Program-made: the position numbers and the translations under genes
DNA from: Aliiglaciecola sp. 3_MG-2023
Lineage (GTDB): Bacteria; Pseudomonadota; Gammaproteobacteria; Enterobacterales; Alteromonadaceae
Direction: 5' to 3'
NCBI RefSeq assembly: GCF_030548205.1
Contig: NZ_JAUORV010000001.1
Location: 355,418-419,417 of the forward strand
Length of the DNA: 64,000 nt
Shown: in pieces, positions 25,026 through 33,844 of the stretch
Numbering within the stretch: position 1 is the first letter of the stretch
Layout: every line of letters begins with the position of its first letter
Notes under the pieces: generated by a model
What the model saw: the letters and a program-made list of their open reading frames with translations, nothing else
What the model was told of the DNA's origin: nothing
Database searches by the model: none

Positions 25026-26129
25026 ATGAAATTTAAAGCCATATATTTATTATTTAGCATGTATTGCAGCTTTGCAGTGAGCGCACCTAATGCTAATACT
25101 ACGGAGCCCAGTCAAGCTCAAGTTATCGACCGATTTGCCGAACTTGCTCTTGAGTGTGTGCACAAAGAATATCCGAATATCATAAAACATATGATGAACA
25201 GTGATGAAGATGTGAAAACACCTAAGAAACTCTACCCGGCGTTTTACGGTTGTTATGATTGGCATTCATCTGTCCATGGACATTGGCTGCTCACGCGAAT
25301 TGCCAGCCAATACCCAGATACAGCTCGTTATCAAGACATCATGGCCAGCTTAGCGCAAAGTTTTACCAAAGAAAATTTGGAAGGTGAATTAGCTTATTTT
25401 AATCGAGCAGATACCGGAACCAGCTTTGAGCGCCCTTACGGACTAGCTTGGTTTTTGCAACTCACTTCGGAGCTGCGAGAATGGGACAATCAAAAAGCCA
25501 AGCACTGGCTAACTATTCTAACCCCTTTAGAAAACAAAATTGTTGCTAATGTGACCGATTGGATACCTAAACTTTCCTTCCCTATTCGAGTGGGAGAGCA
25601 TAGCCAAACAGCATTTGCCTTTGGGTTAATGCTGGATTGGAGCGTGACCGCTCATAATCAAGAGTTTAACGATTTATTAAAGCAAAACATTAGGCGTTTA
25701 TATGCTAATGATGTGAATTGTCCTTTAGCCTATGAGCCATCAGGCCAAGATTTTTTATCACCGTGTATTGCCGAAGCGGATTTAATGAGAAGGGTACTTT
25801 CAGCTGAACAATACGCGAAATGGTTAGGGGCGTTTTTGCCATCAATTCCCATCGATGGTGATGGAAATTGGCTAAATGTCGCCACAGTAGTCGACAAAAG
25901 CGACGGTAAACTGGCTCACTTAGATGGATTAAATTTAAGTAGAGCGTGGATGTTAGAAGGTATCGCCTCAGCTTTAAAGTCTGCTGATCCCCGTAAAACT
26001 GCGATTTTACGTGCTGCACAAGCACACAAAACATCAGGGCTAAATTCAGTTATCCATGATATGCATTATATGGGCAGTCACTGGTTAGGGAGTTTCGCGA
26101 CCTATTTAGAAACTCAACGGGGTTTATAG
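25026..26129 (+). CDS. DUF2891 family exported protein
   Basis: 367 residues with a signal peptide (cleavage near AVSA, about residue 20). The mature protein is alpha-helical and shows the DUF2891 pattern: LYPAFYGCYDWHSSVHGHWLL, FERPYGLAWFLQL, R.GEHSQTAFAFGL, YEPSGQDFLSPCIAEADLMRR and a C-terminal MHYMGSHWLGSFA. The conserved His, Trp and Asp residues suggest an (alpha/alpha) barrel, possibly a glycan-active fold, but no activity is established. The gene is single, with a strong bidirectional hairpin after it. Confidence 0.87.
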   Translation: MKFKAIYLLFSMYCSFAVSAPNANTTEPSQAQVIDRFAELALECVHKEYPNIIKHMMNSDEDVKTPKKLYPAFYGCYDWHSSVHGHWLLTRIASQYPDTARYQDIMASLAQSFTKENLEGELAYFNRADTGTSFERPYGLAWFLQLTSELREWDNQKAKHWLTILTPLENKIVANVTDWIPKLSFPIRVGEHSQTAFAFGLMLDWSVTAHNQEFNDLLKQNIRRLYANDVNCPLAYEPSGQDFLSPCIAEADLMRRVLSAEQYAKWLGAFLPSIPIDGDGNWLNVATVVDKSDGKLAHLDGLNLSRAWMLEGIASALKSADPRKTAILRAAQAHKTSGLNSVIHDMHYMGSHWLGSFATYLETQRGL

Positions 26130-26170
26130 TAAATTGAATCTAACGCCCCTGACGTTATAGAACGAAAAAA

Positions 26171-26198
26171 GCACTAGGTTTAGAACCTAGTGCTTTTT
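26171..26198. terminator. Bidirectional rho-independent terminator
   Basis: GCACTAGGTT pairs perfectly with AACCTAGTGC across a 3-nt loop, preceded by six A and followed by five T residues. It serves both the DUF2891 gene (+) and the PEP-CTERM gene (-). Confidence 0.9.
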
Positions 26199-26232
26199 AA
26201 AAAACGGTGTTCGAACTATCGTCTACAATTGA

Positions 26233-26742
26233 TTAAGCTTTTTTACGAAACCTTAATGCTAGTAGTCCCAAGGCAAGCGTAGCTAATGTCGTTGGCTCAG
26301 GAATATCATTACTAGCTAGTTCGTTGCGTACTAAAAACGTTTCTGCAATAGTACTAGTTGAGAATGTAGCGATGTTACTAGGTGCCCCCCAAACATAACC
26401 ACGTGAAACATCATTAGCGTCACAATGACTGTACCCTGAACCAAAGTAAGATGCCGCGCATACATTACTGTTATAGTTATCGAGTTGAAATGCAGTAACT
26501 AACTCTGCAGTAGAAGCAAAACTTGTTGTCCACTCAATTTCCGTAGCAAATCTAAAGTCATCAATAAGAGTAACATCACTGCCGCAGCCACCAATGCCAG
26601 CACAAGGCGAGGCATAAACCCATTCTAAACCACTATCGTCTTGATAATAAGTATAGCTACCTGTTTGATAAATTAAGCCAGCGTTTGCAAATCCACCAAC
26701 AGTTAATAAGATGCCGACTAAGGCTAATTTTAAAGTTTTCAT
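26233..26742 (-). CDS. PEP-CTERM sorting-signal protein
   Basis: 169 residues with an N-terminal signal peptide (cleavage after ANA, about residue 21) and a C-terminal tripartite signal: IPEPTT, a hydrophobic helix LATLALGLLAL and the basic tail RFRKKA. Such tails are processed by exosortase, usually linked to exopolysaccharide or biofilm matrix. The passenger has a WVYASPCAGIGGCGSD loop and four cysteines, and the segment GYVWGAPS, similar to small secreted PEP-CTERM proteins of unknown function. No exosortase gene is visible in the window. The gene converges on the DUF2891 gene. Confidence 0.9.
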   Translation of the reverse strand: MKTLKLALVGILLTVGGFANAGLIYQTGSYTYYQDDSGLEWVYASPCAGIGGCGSDVTLIDDFRFATEIEWTTSFASTAELVTAFQLDNYNSNVCAASYFGSGYSHCDANDVSRGYVWGAPSNIATFSTSTIAETFLVRNELASNDIPEPTTLATLALGLLALRFRKKA

Positions 26743-27000
26743 TCAATACCTCATAATTTGAATTGTTGTTTCTGCAGGATAGTTGTTAATTACATTTATG
26801 TATCACTAGCTGCTTACCCAAACAAAAGCAAATTACAGGCCATATTTATAAGTAATTGAATTAAATGTATATTTTACCTTTCGCATACAAACAAAAACCA
26901 TATTCTGTAAAATTATCAGACACAGATAGACCTAAATTGATTTCAACTAATGAGCGAAAATAAAATGTTTCTTCGGGAATCGGCACGGGGCGTTTCTTTC

Positions 27001-27381
27001 TTAGCGAATAGAACCGAAACGTTGTTCTAAATAAGCAATAATATCGTTACTTTCATACATCCAGGTATCTTTACCTTCTTGTGAGATACGCAAGCAAGGT
27101 ACTTTGGTTTTGCCGCCTTGTTGCGCAAGCTCAGTCCTAAATTCACTACCTTTTCGGGCGCTACGGGTTTCCATAGGCAAGTTCAAACGGTGTAAAGCTC
27201 GACGAGTTTTAATACAAAAAGGACAAGCGAAAAACTGGTACAGAGCCATAGACTTAATTTCTTTCTCTACTTGTTGCTGTGCTTGGGCGCTGCGCTTTTG
27301 TTTACGAGGACGAGTTATCAGATCAAAAAAAGCAATAATGCAACCAAGAAAATTGCGAATGACGTTAATAAAAAAAGACAT
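27001..27381 (-). CDS. Membrane-anchored glutaredoxin-like protein
   Basis: 126 residues. An N-terminal hydrophobic segment (about 3-21) and a basic, glutamine-rich linker precede a glutaredoxin/GST-N domain (about 45-126) with the redox motif CPFC and the later KVPCLRIS and ESNDIIAYLEQRFG segments. It probably performs thiol-disulfide exchange at the cytoplasmic face of the inner membrane. It has no operon partner. Both active-site cysteines are present. Confidence 0.88.
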   Translation of the reverse strand: MSFFINVIRNFLGCIIAFFDLITRPRKQKRSAQAQQQVEKEIKSMALYQFFACPFCIKTRRALHRLNLPMETRSARKGSEFRTELAQQGGKTKVPCLRISQEGKDTWMYESNDIIAYLEQRFGSIR

Positions 27382-27579
27382 GATTTGTATACTACCCTAA
27401 AAAAATGAGGCCGTATTATAAACCCTTAACACTGGGAATTGTGCTGTGGTTTATGAATATTTTGATATTAGCTATAAGGTGATTAGGGACAGCCAAGAAC
27501 GTAATAATCCTTAGACTTGTAAGCCTATTAAACATCAGATGACCGGGTTTTATAGGCGTTTAAATTTTAAACAAGAAGG

Positions 27580-27639
27580 TCGCCGGATAATTTACCGGCG
27601 AGATTCAATTCACTTCCCCCAACTGGCGATTAGGGGAAG
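27580..27639 (-). terminator. Two hairpins closing the hyuAB operon
   Basis: TCGCCGG/CCGGCGA (27580-27601) and CTTCCCC/GGGGAAG (27613-27639) are stable hairpins 12-70 bp after the hyuB stop codon. Neither has a strong T-run, so they may act as terminator or 3'-end protection. Confidence 0.5.
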
Positions 27640-27650
27640 CTTGAGTCGAC

Positions 27651-29501
27651 TTAAAACTCTGGTGTTTGCGGTGCGGGCAAGTTAGTTTCTTGCATGCTAC
27701 GGGCTTTAATATCAGCGATATCACCACCGAAATCAAACAAACTAACATCACCCCGTTCAGCTGCCATTTTAGCGCGTAAATCAGCGGTTGCCTGAGTATC
27801 TATGCTCAGTTCATCACTGATCACCACTCCATAACCTAAAGCACCTTCAATGGTAACCAAAGAGCGATTGATATCGTCTAACACGAGTTGAGGGTCACGC
27901 TGCAATGGATCTCCCCAACCGCCGCCGCCCCAAGTATTAAAGTACAGAATATCGCCTTTTTTCACTTCAATACCTTCACACTTGGCTGGCAAGGTTTCTT
28001 CACTACCATCAGCACGTTTTAATAGTTTGGTAGAACGCATTCCTGGCGCACCACCGTTAACTCCCCACGGATAAGTTAACCAACGATCATCATGAATCGC
28101 AATTTGGCCATCATTTAAGAAACGGTATCCCACAGACAAACCGTTTCCACCGCGATGCAAACCAACGCCACCTGAATCAGGAATCGTTTCGTATGCTTCT
28201 ACGCGTAATGGGAAGTAAGCCTCGATGAATTCGTTCGGTACATTGGTGAAACCTGGCCATAAGGAGTGTCCATCCGGGCCATCTCCGGCTGGGCGTCCAG
28301 GAATACCACCAAATCCAATTTGGAATAACTGGAACCACTCGCCATTGTCATCGTAACCTGAATAGAACAAGTGTGGAGAATCAGAAAACCCTGCGGCATT
28401 CATTGCCTCTGGAGCACCTTGTCCTAATAGACCGCCCATCACATCGAAGATTCTGCCCAACGCATGGGTTCTGCCCGATAACGCGGCAGGATAATTCGGT
28501 TTCAATAAGCTTCCTTGAGGAATACGGACGTCAACCAAATCATAAAAACCGTCGTTGAACAGTATTTGTGGATCCACTAAGTTAATAGTGAAAGACCCAA
28601 AAAACATTTTGAACATATCTTCATTAAGATAGAAGTTAATGGAGCTTTTTGCTTGGGGATCGGTCCCCTCAAAATCAAAAATGGCTTTTTCACCTTCTCG
28701 CCACATTTTACAACGAATTTTGTACGGGCCTTTGCCTACACCATCATCACATAGGTAATCTTCAAACACGCGAGGCTCTTCAGGTACTAGCATATTGATA
28801 ATTGCCGACATGGCCGTATGATTGCGCTCTAACATGACTTCCATGGTGGAATAAAACACATCATCGCCAAACCGATCCGCAATTTCAATGACGCGTTTGG
28901 ATGCAGTATTACATGCTGCCACTAACGCATTGAGATCGAATCGGTTCCACTGAGGTGTGCGAACATTATGCAATATCAGTTCGAGTAACTCGGTTTGTAA
29001 TACGCCTTTTTTATACAATTTAGTTGGCGGAATACGTATCCCTTCTTGGAATATAGACTCGGCTTTGATGGGAATTGAACCTGGTACCATGCCACCATTA
29101 TCAGACATATGTCCGAACATTGCAGACCAAGCGATGTGACGACCTTCGCGGAAAATCGGCACCAAAACTAACCAGTCAGGCAAGTGAGATACGGCAGCAT
29201 TACACATGTAAGGGTCGTTGGTGAGTAAAACATCGCCCTCTTCCATTTCTCCGGTAAATGCTTCCATAAACCCGTGGATAAACGAGCCAAACTGACCAAC
29301 CACCATTTTACCGTCGCGATTGGCGATCATTGGGAAACAATCCCCTTGTTCACGAATACCTGGACTCATGGCGGTTCTGAATAACACGGCATCCATTTCT
29401 TCGCGGGCATTTTTCAATGCATTTTCAATAATATCGACGGTGACAGTATCTGCATCAACACGTTTAAGAGGAGTGCTATTAGTTTCAATAATTTTATTCA
29501 T
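27651..29501 (-). CDS. hyuB: Hydantoinase/oxoprolinase subunit B
   Basis: 616 residues, usual length for the HyuB family. Typical segments are ALFRTAMSPGIREQGDCFPMI, LLTNDPYMCNAAVSHLPDW, GHMSDNGGMVPGSIP, YPAALSGRTHALGRIFD, and the C-terminal GGGGWGDPLQRDPQ. HyuB pairs with HyuA to hydrolyse or carboxylate ring or ketone substrates in ATP-driven reactions (5-oxoproline, N-methylhydantoin, acetophenone). It is the last gene of the catabolic unit, 12 bp after hyuA. There is no third, zinc-binding gamma subunit as in acetone carboxylase, which argues for a lactam or imide hydrolase. The substrate is not known. Confidence 0.93.
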   Translation of the reverse strand: MNKIIETNSTPLKRVDADTVTVDIIENALKNAREEMDAVLFRTAMSPGIREQGDCFPMIANRDGKMVVGQFGSFIHGFMEAFTGEMEEGDVLLTNDPYMCNAAVSHLPDWLVLVPIFREGRHIAWSAMFGHMSDNGGMVPGSIPIKAESIFQEGIRIPPTKLYKKGVLQTELLELILHNVRTPQWNRFDLNALVAACNTASKRVIEIADRFGDDVFYSTMEVMLERNHTAMSAIINMLVPEEPRVFEDYLCDDGVGKGPYKIRCKMWREGEKAIFDFEGTDPQAKSSINFYLNEDMFKMFFGSFTINLVDPQILFNDGFYDLVDVRIPQGSLLKPNYPAALSGRTHALGRIFDVMGGLLGQGAPEAMNAAGFSDSPHLFYSGYDDNGEWFQLFQIGFGGIPGRPAGDGPDGHSLWPGFTNVPNEFIEAYFPLRVEAYETIPDSGGVGLHRGGNGLSVGYRFLNDGQIAIHDDRWLTYPWGVNGGAPGMRSTKLLKRADGSEETLPAKCEGIEVKKGDILYFNTWGGGGWGDPLQRDPQLVLDDINRSLVTIEGALGYGVVISDELSIDTQATADLRAKMAAERGDVSLFDFGGDIADIKARSMQETNLPAPQTPEF

Positions 29502-29513
29502 TCTATTCTCCTA

Positions 29514-31586
29514 CTACTTATTGCTAGCGTTAACAGGATTGATTAATAAGTTGCCCACAGAATCTACTGTCGCTACGTAACCCGGTAAAATCACAGTTGT
29601 TGAATCCATTTCACCGACAATACATGGTCCTGGTACTTCCAAGCCAACCCCCATTTTGCCTCGCTCATAAATCGCAGCTTCATGGTATTTACCGTCGAAG
29701 TAAATTTTTGAATCGGCAATTTTACACTCCCCTAAACTAGATTTTTGGGCGATTTGTTTATTTTGAGGCAACGCTGTTGATGTAGCAGAAACAATTGCCC
29801 GTACCATTACAATTTCATGGCCTTCATCTAGGGCAAAGGTGAACAACTGGGTATGCTCTTCATCAAATCGGTCGATCAATAGATCCAAACCTTTGGCTTC
29901 AAAGTCTGCTTTTGAACATTCAATAGAAAGTTGGAAAGCTTGTCCGGTATAACGTACATCGGCTTGCAAGGTAACATCTAAGTCTTCTTTGCTAATGCCA
30001 TCAGCAATTAATGTTGAAGCCGCTTTGTCTGTTAGCTCTGCAAACAATTCAGCAAGTGAATCTTTATCTGTGTCTTTAATCAGGGTTACGAAGGTTTTAG
30101 ATGCTTCATCTTTTACCACTGTTGTGGCATCACCATAGGCACACAATACACCTGGTCCTGGTGGAATAATGGTTGGCCAAGCGTCCGTTAGAATACCCAA
30201 GGCGTTGGCGTGTAATGGGCCAGCACCACCAAACCCAACTAAAGCAAAATCTCGTGGATCAAAACCTTGTTCAACCGAAACTAACCGTAGGGCTCCAAAC
30301 ATGGCTTCATTTGCAATACGGATAATCCCCTCAGCAGCTTCTTCAACGGAAATTTCCATGGCATCAGCGACTTTCTTGACGGCCGCTACTGCAGCAGCTT
30401 TATCGATAGCCATTTTTCCGCCAAGTTGTACATCAGAAGGCAAATAACCTAATACCACGTTAGCGTCACAAACCGTTGGCTCAACACCGCCTTTCATATA
30501 AGCAGCAGGGCCTGGCTTAGCACCAGCAGACTCAGGGCCCACCCGTAAGGCTTTAGTTAATTCAGGTACAAAAGCTAACGAACCGCCTCCAGCACCCACA
30601 GTACGTACATCAACCGATGGGGCTCTTACCACTACGTCACCCACTCGGGTTTCTCGTCTGATCCGTGCTTTGGAATTTTGAATTAGGGCTACATCGGTGG
30701 AAGTTCCGCCCATATCGAAGGTAAGGATATTGTCGTAACCGGCTGCTGAGGAAAAGTGTATTGCACCAGAAACACCACCAGCAGGCCCACTCATTAATAG
30801 GTTAACCGGATTATCGGCTGCGGCATTGGCTGACGCTAAACCACCGTCTGAACGCAATATTGATAAATGTAAGTCTTCGCCCATAGTTTTATGCAATGAA
30901 GCTTGTAAGTTATCAACATATCGTGCCACTTCAGGTCTAACGTAAGAGTTCACTACTGTGGTTTCTGTGCGCTCATACTCTTGCATTTCAGGCACGATGT
31001 CACTGGAGATACTGATGGGAATATCAGTAAATACCGATGCCGCTAATTCCTTCGCGCGTTTTTCATGCTCACCATTTACATAGGCATTGATGAAACAAAT
31101 CGTTAGCGCTTCCACTTCATCCGTCGCTTTTAATTTTTTTAAATCTTGCAGTAGTGCTTGTTCATCTAACTCAGTGGCAGTACTGCCATCAGCATCCATA
31201 CGTTCAGTGGCTTCAATGGTCAGTTCCAGTGGTGCCAACAACGGTTTTTTGACAAAACTAACCCAACCACCTAGTCCTCCAGGACAAAATGAACGAGCCA
31301 CTTGCAACACATGTTTGTATCCGCGGGTGGTCACCAACCCAACTTTTGCACCCTTGCCGGTGAGTACGGCATTGGTGGCAACAGTCGTACCATGCATAAC
31401 ACGGTTAATTTGTTTGGGATCGATACCAGACTCATCGCAAATACGGGCAATACCATTTAACACTCCTATTGAGGAGTCTTCGGGCGTAGAGGGCACCTTT
31501 GCAGTGTGAGTTTCACCGTTGCTTTCGTTAATCAATAGCAGGTCCGTAAAGGTACCTCCTACATCAACACCTAATCGATAACTCAT
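29514..31586 (-). CDS. hyuA: Hydantoinase/oxoprolinase subunit A (ATPase-like)
   Basis: 690 residues. It has the actin/hexokinase-type phosphate loop at the N-terminus (LGVDVGGTFTDLLL), RVMHGTTVATNAVL, the second phosphate motif DMGGTSTDVALI near residue 290, and GFGGAGPLHA. It is the ATP-using subunit that activates the substrate for HyuB. It follows the HMG-CoA-lyase-type gene by 66 bp in the same transcription unit. Its presence beside CoA-transferase and lyase genes suggests ring opening or carboxylation ahead of CoA activation. Confidence 0.93.
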   Translation of the reverse strand: MSYRLGVDVGGTFTDLLLINESNGETHTAKVPSTPEDSSIGVLNGIARICDESGIDPKQINRVMHGTTVATNAVLTGKGAKVGLVTTRGYKHVLQVARSFCPGGLGGWVSFVKKPLLAPLELTIEATERMDADGSTATELDEQALLQDLKKLKATDEVEALTICFINAYVNGEHEKRAKELAASVFTDIPISISSDIVPEMQEYERTETTVVNSYVRPEVARYVDNLQASLHKTMGEDLHLSILRSDGGLASANAAADNPVNLLMSGPAGGVSGAIHFSSAAGYDNILTFDMGGTSTDVALIQNSKARIRRETRVGDVVVRAPSVDVRTVGAGGGSLAFVPELTKALRVGPESAGAKPGPAAYMKGGVEPTVCDANVVLGYLPSDVQLGGKMAIDKAAAVAAVKKVADAMEISVEEAAEGIIRIANEAMFGALRLVSVEQGFDPRDFALVGFGGAGPLHANALGILTDAWPTIIPPGPGVLCAYGDATTVVKDEASKTFVTLIKDTDKDSLAELFAELTDKAASTLIADGISKEDLDVTLQADVRYTGQAFQLSIECSKADFEAKGLDLLIDRFDEEHTQLFTFALDEGHEIVMVRAIVSATSTALPQNKQIAQKSSLGECKIADSKIYFDGKYHEAAIYERGKMGVGLEVPGPCIVGEMDSTTVILPGYVATVDSVGNLLINPVNASNK

Positions 31587-31652
31587 AGCGTTTTCCTTTT
31601 TTATATTCTTGTTGTAATTCGTTTTTATTTTTGGTCTTCGTATTTATTTCGG

Positions 31653-32552
31653 TTATGCAGGGTACGTTTTACGTAACCAGGTTTTCGCATTTCCGCCTTT
31701 TGCGGTCTTGGTTAATTCAATAGCAAGGTCTGAGGCAGCCAATAGGGTCGGCATATCAATACCGGTTTCATATCCCATTTGATGACACATCATTACCACG
31801 TCTTCAGTGGCCACATTACCACTGGCCCCGGGAGCGAAAGGACACCCCCCTAAACCGGCAATGGACGCATCAAATCGGCGCACACCCGCGGTTAGTGCGG
31901 CATAGACATTAGCTAGCCCCATGGCACGGGTATCGTGGAAATGACAGGCTATTTTGTCTGCACCGAATTTTTCAATCAAAGTCGTCATTAGGGATTGAAC
32001 GCTTTGTGGGTTCGCCGCGCCAATGGTGTCAGCAATGACCAGGCGAGACGCGCCCATATTGATGAGCTTTTCAGCAAGATCCACAACTTGTTGAGCTGGA
32101 ATAACGCCTTCGAAAGGACATTCCCAGGCAGTTGCTAAATACACCTGTAATTCAACATCTGTGCCCTTGCCTGCATCGATTACCTGCTCAATGACACTCA
32201 AGGTTTGTTGGTTATCCATGCGAATGTTTTTTTCGTTCATGGTGTTAGATGCAGCCATCACTAAGGATGCCAATTTAACCTGATTTTTCTGAGCTAATTC
32301 AAAGCCTTTCATATTTGGGATCAGGGCTGAAAAATGGCAATCAGCTTTGGGCAGCTGTTGACATATTTCATCTGTTCCAGCCATTGCAGGAACCGCTTTA
32401 GGCGATACAAATGCGCCCACTTCAATACCATCTAACCTTGCATCGGTTAGCACCTGAATAAGTTGCAGGCGTTGTTGCGGGGATAATATTTCTGCTTGGT
32501 TCTGCAAGCCATCACGGGGGCCTACATCATTAATGTATACATGATTACTCAT
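31653..32552 (-). CDS. Hydroxymethylglutaryl-CoA lyase family enzyme
   Basis: The ATG at 32552 has AAAGGA 7 bases ahead; it overlaps the end of the CoA-transferase gene by 8 bp. The 299-residue TIM barrel has INDVGPRDGLQ (catalytic Asp and Arg), the metal-binding HFHDT, and the loop GLGGCPFAPGASGNVATEDV with the catalytic cysteine. All known catalytic residues of HMG-CoA lyase are present. It should cleave HMG-CoA or a related 3-hydroxyacyl-CoA such as citramalyl-CoA into acetyl-CoA or acetoacetate and a second product. The pairing with a CoA-transferase suggests that the substrate is supplied as a free acid. Confidence 0.92.
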   Translation of the reverse strand: MSNHVYINDVGPRDGLQNQAEILSPQQRLQLIQVLTDARLDGIEVGAFVSPKAVPAMAGTDEICQQLPKADCHFSALIPNMKGFELAQKNQVKLASLVMAASNTMNEKNIRMDNQQTLSVIEQVIDAGKGTDVELQVYLATAWECPFEGVIPAQQVVDLAEKLINMGASRLVIADTIGAANPQSVQSLMTTLIEKFGADKIACHFHDTRAMGLANVYAALTAGVRRFDASIAGLGGCPFAPGASGNVATEDVVMMCHQMGYETGIDMPTLLAASDLAIELTKTAKGGNAKTWLRKTYPA

Positions 32553-33759
32553 TGCCAGTTCCTTTAATTGCGCCGTTTGCAACAAGGGAGTCGATGCGCT
32601 CTTGAGACATGTGTAACAACTCTGACAATACCGTTTGCGTATCTTGACCTAACACTGGTGCTGGAGAAAAAGATTCTTCATCGGTACGTGAGAATTTAAT
32701 CGGATTACCAGGTCCTTTTGTGGTTTTTCCATCAGGGTGTTTTAGATCAACTACCATATTCCGATACAAGACTTGCTCATCGCTCAGTGCTTGGGACAAG
32801 TTATTCACTGGCGCACAGGGAATGCGTTTAGCTTCCAACTGTTCAATCCAATAAGCAGAGGTGTTTTGACTCAAAATTTCATTTAATTTAGCGTTTATGA
32901 AATCTTTGTCGGCCCAGCGACCAGGTTGACCATCATATTTGCTATCTGCAAACTCTGGACACTTAACCACTTCATTTAGATTTTTCCAGAAGTTGTCTGT
33001 GATCACCGCAATAACCACAAATCCATCTGAGGTTTGAAATGTATTGTAAGGAACATGCACAAAATGCGAATTGCCTATTGGATAGGGATTTTCACCAGAT
33101 AAAAAGTGCATTGTTGCCATGTAGTTCAGCATTGAAATTTGGCAATCGAGCATGGAAATATCCACATCTTGACCTTTACCACTGGTCGCTCGCTCAATAA
33201 TAGCTGACTGAATGCCCATGACTGCAAACATACCGCCGCCCAGATCACCGATGGGAATACCGGCTCTTACTGGGTTTTCTTGATCTAGACCCGTAATTGA
33301 CATACCGCCGCCCATAGCTTGGGCAACCTGATCAAATGCAGGGCGTTTAAATTTAGGTCCACTACTGCCAAAACCAGTAATACTGCAAGTGATAATACGC
33401 GGGTTAATTTTGCTCAAGGTGTTGTAGTCAATGCCGAGACGATCAGGCACACCGGCACCAAAATTATTTACCACCACATCTGATTCTTTCACTAAATCAT
33501 AAAAAACTTGTTTACCTTCTTCACTTTTTAAATCGATACAAATACTTTGTTTATTGCGATTCAAGGTAATGTAATAAGCGCCCATTCCATCCAAGGAGTT
33601 CTTCGGATCACTGGCGAGCAACTTACGTGTTCCTTCGCCCTGCAAAGGTTCAACCTTAATTGTTTCTGCTCCTAAATCTGCGAGCAACATTGCGCAATAC
33701 GGACCTGATAACATATGTGTTAGATCAATTACACGTATACCAGAAAGCGGCTTATTCAT
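32545..33759 (-). CDS. Class III (CaiB/BaiF) CoA-transferase
   Basis: 404 residues. Typical signatures are IRVIDLTHMLSGPYCAMLLADLGAE.IKVEP, LNRNKQSICIDLK, FDQVAQAMGG.MSITG and the catalytic aspartate region GKGQDVDISMLD. The family moves CoA between carboxylic acids without an acyl-phosphate step. Here it probably activates the acid later cleaved by the lyase encoded next, whose start overlaps its end. It follows the TonB-dependent receptor by 85 bp in the same unit. The donor and acceptor acids cannot be read from the sequence. Confidence 0.92.
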   Translation of the reverse strand: MNKPLSGIRVIDLTHMLSGPYCAMLLADLGAETIKVEPLQGEGTRKLLASDPKNSLDGMGAYYITLNRNKQSICIDLKSEEGKQVFYDLVKESDVVVNNFGAGVPDRLGIDYNTLSKINPRIITCSITGFGSSGPKFKRPAFDQVAQAMGGGMSITGLDQENPVRAGIPIGDLGGGMFAVMGIQSAIIERATSGKGQDVDISMLDCQISMLNYMATMHFLSGENPYPIGNSHFVHVPYNTFQTSDGFVVIAVITDNFWKNLNEVVKCPEFADSKYDGQPGRWADKDFINAKLNEILSQNTSAYWIEQLEAKRIPCAPVNNLSQALSDEQVLYRNMVVDLKHPDGKTTKGPGNPIKFSRTDEESFSPAPVLGQDTQTVLSELLHMSQERIDSLVANGAIKGTGNE

Positions 33760-33844
33760 TCTTTATCTCCAATTATATTTTTGTGTCCTGAAAGTAAACG
33801 GGTTATGGCATTAGGTGTGCCATAACCTGTCACTAGAAGTGTGC

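Noticed and set aside
29320..31509. Several plus-strand ORFs of 86-140 codons opposite hyuA and hyuB
   Set aside because: They are shadows of the strongly conserved HyuA/HyuB frames, with Ser/Ala/Pro-rich composition typical of antisense reading.
27651..31586. Acetone carboxylase as the identity of HyuA/HyuB
   Set aside because: The small gamma subunit found with acetone carboxylases is missing, and the CoA-transferase/lyase context fits other substrates; it cannot be fully excluded.
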